Shown piece by piece: positions 62,488-64,000 of a stretch of DNA of 64,000 nt. The position numbers and the translations under genes are program-made. Each line of letters opens with the position of its first letter. Positions within the stretch are counted from its first letter, which is position 1. The notes beneath the pieces were generated by a model that was not told the origin of the DNA, did no database searches, and was given only the letters and a program-made list of their open reading frames with translations. The stretch is taken from the NCBI GenBank assembly GCA_009760885.1, contig CM019718.1:25847133-25911132 (forward strand), read 5' to 3'. The DNA is from Achatina immaculata. Lineage: Eukaryota > Mollusca > Gastropoda > Stylommatophora > Achatinidae.

Positions 62488-64000
62488 CATATTAGATTTC
62501 ATACTTCAGTTTAAACTGTGACAGTTTCCTTTGTAGTGTCAGAGTTCATTGTATATCCCAAGCTTGATTCAGCTTTCCTCCTGTTGTTATTGTCACTATG
62601 TATTTTTTAATGTCAGCATTTCACTCACTCACATTTTTTTTAAACTTATAAATGCCTTTCTGCTTTTAAAAGCTTATAATTCCTCAGTTACAATTTCTTA
62701 TCCTTTTCTGCTCATGGCTGCCTTTTTTGTGAATAACTTTCTAAGTGGCTCTTCCCATTTGCTATATTCTACAGCCTCATGTATACTTTGGTATACTCTT
62801 TGATCTGGCTCTTCACACATAAAGTTTGTGGAAAGTCTACGCAAAATATTAGAAATACTACACAGGAATGTCAAGTCAAGACAAGCACAAGTAAGTGCAC
62901 CTTGGAAAGGGTAAATGGTGACAACAGTCATACAGCTGGAAGGTCATTTTTACATGTCTCTGGTCAATATAACAGAAGGATAAACTATAGGCTGGTCCAA
63001 AAACTGAAGGAGAAAGACTGGATAAACAGTACGACTCATTTTCTCACTTGAGTCAAGGGGACAGTGTTCAGGTAATGATGGAGTATCTAAAGTTATCTCT
63101 CTTTGACAACAAATTATTTTGAGAAATTATTTCATGTTCAAAACTCTTGCCAAGTTTAAAGTAAAAATAATTGTTCCCCCCCCCCCCCCCATATCACAAC
63201 AAGAATGGATTACAAAACGGAGCAATAATATAATAGACTATAATAACCCAACATGAAAAGAAATCACTAAAGCCTGTAAGATCATAAACTCAAAAAATAA
63301 AGATAATCAAGTTACCGGTGACAAGCGTTTATCAGTGCACATTGCAGAAAAGCAAAATCATGTAAATGCCGAGCTTGATCCAGCTTTCTTTTTGTGCCCT
63401 TCCCAATTTGTTTCCTTTCATAATGATTACAGGGTCATAAAGACCCCTTCCATACAAATCATATTGGTTGAAGTATCTGAAGGAAAATGCAATTCACTTT
63501 ATAACTTTAAAAGTATGGATTACATTCACACACGCAAAGTATTACTAAAGTGTGGATGTGTGTAACTTTCCTGTCTTTGTATTTTATTTTGTTTAGCACA
63601 GTAACTCTTTAGATCTCTGCCTACAAATATCACCAACACCACATGAACATTTTTTGCTATCAAACATCACAAGTACAATATTTTAACAGTAAATGATGCC
63701 ATGTCTGTTTTCAGGGTTTATGGCGGTGTGAAATTCCCATCTATGTAGTTATTTTATTTTTTTTTTAATAAGCCATTTTATGGATCATGTTAGGTAGAGT
63801 CACACGCATACAGGAATATATCTTACGTAATTTTTTATGTAATCGTACACATAATCCAGCTGATATATTAGGCATAATTTGATGTTGATGGCACAGACAG
63901 AACAATAAGCAAATTGTATTGGGAACATTGTGGTCCAACATAAACTACTCAACACCAATTGATGTAAAGAGAGGATATGTCCTTTCTCCATGTCTTTTTA
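62488..64000. other. no gene recognised
   Basis: AT-rich DNA with a C homopolymer at 63177-63190. Several frames of 60-90 residues (for example 62698-62931 minus and 62779-63051 plus) overlap on opposite strands without any recognisable domain. It could hold host non-coding sequence or a diverged repeat. Confidence 0.45.

Overview
The window looks like non-coding, repeat-packed DNA from an animal (metazoan) nuclear genome, most plausibly an invertebrate such as a mollusc. That taxonomic guess is weak. It rests on the mix of RTE-like, Tx1/L1-like and CR1/L2-like LINEs, a Penelope-like element with a GIY-YIG domain, tRNA-derived SINEs, mariner and hAT relics, and very dense micro- and minisatellites. 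I found no convincing host protein gene, no rRNA gene, no functional tRNA gene and no prokaryotic-style operon or CRISPR. Long open frames are almost all either decayed retroelement code or translations of tandem repeats.

Layout. 0-11 kb: short LINE 3' ends (families A, B, C), a tRNA-SINE, and a Penelope-like element at 4.66-6.31 kb with inverted terminal repeats, plus two separate Penelope fragments. 11-18.1 kb: 3' end of a CR1/L2-like LINE (family D), then a nearly full-length but frameshifted Tx1/L1-like LINE on the minus strand (ORF1, ORF2 with endonuclease, RT and a C-terminal Cys/His segment). This copy holds five different minisatellites grown from its own sequence and one inserted RTE-like tail. 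18-33 kb: simple-sequence country (CT, GA, TAGA-type, TTC and long pyrimidine tracts), several minisatellites, and 3' fragments of families A, B-like, C, D and I. 33.5-43.6 kb: a 57-bp minisatellite hit by family B, which was then hit by a complete ~3.06 kb family A element. The family A element later recombined with a neighbouring truncated A copy, giving a ~4.04 kb tandem duplication with a chimeric LINE in the middle. 43.6-54.9 kb: more A, B, C, D, J and I fragments, a SINE, a mariner relic, a Penelope 3' fragment, and a very uniform 27-bp array. 54.9-64 kb: a ~1.1 kb 35-bp array, the longest family B copy (RT with YADD, 5'-truncated, 12-bp target-site duplication), a diverged A copy, hAT-type ends with a 41-bp minisatellite, a SINE and a clean 481-bp hAT-type MITE with an 8-bp target-site duplication.

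Working names: A, B, C, I and J are RTE/BovB-like LINE families judged by their RT and C-terminal motifs; D is CR1/L2-like; H and K are unclassified dispersed repeats. A theme runs through the window: LINE families end in family-specific tandem tails (A: ATAAG-like, B and J: TGA, C: AATG, D: AATC, I: AG). In B, C and J the tail unit itself supplies the stop codon. Several minisatellites are visibly built from transposon sequence. All family names come from motifs read by eye, without database searches.
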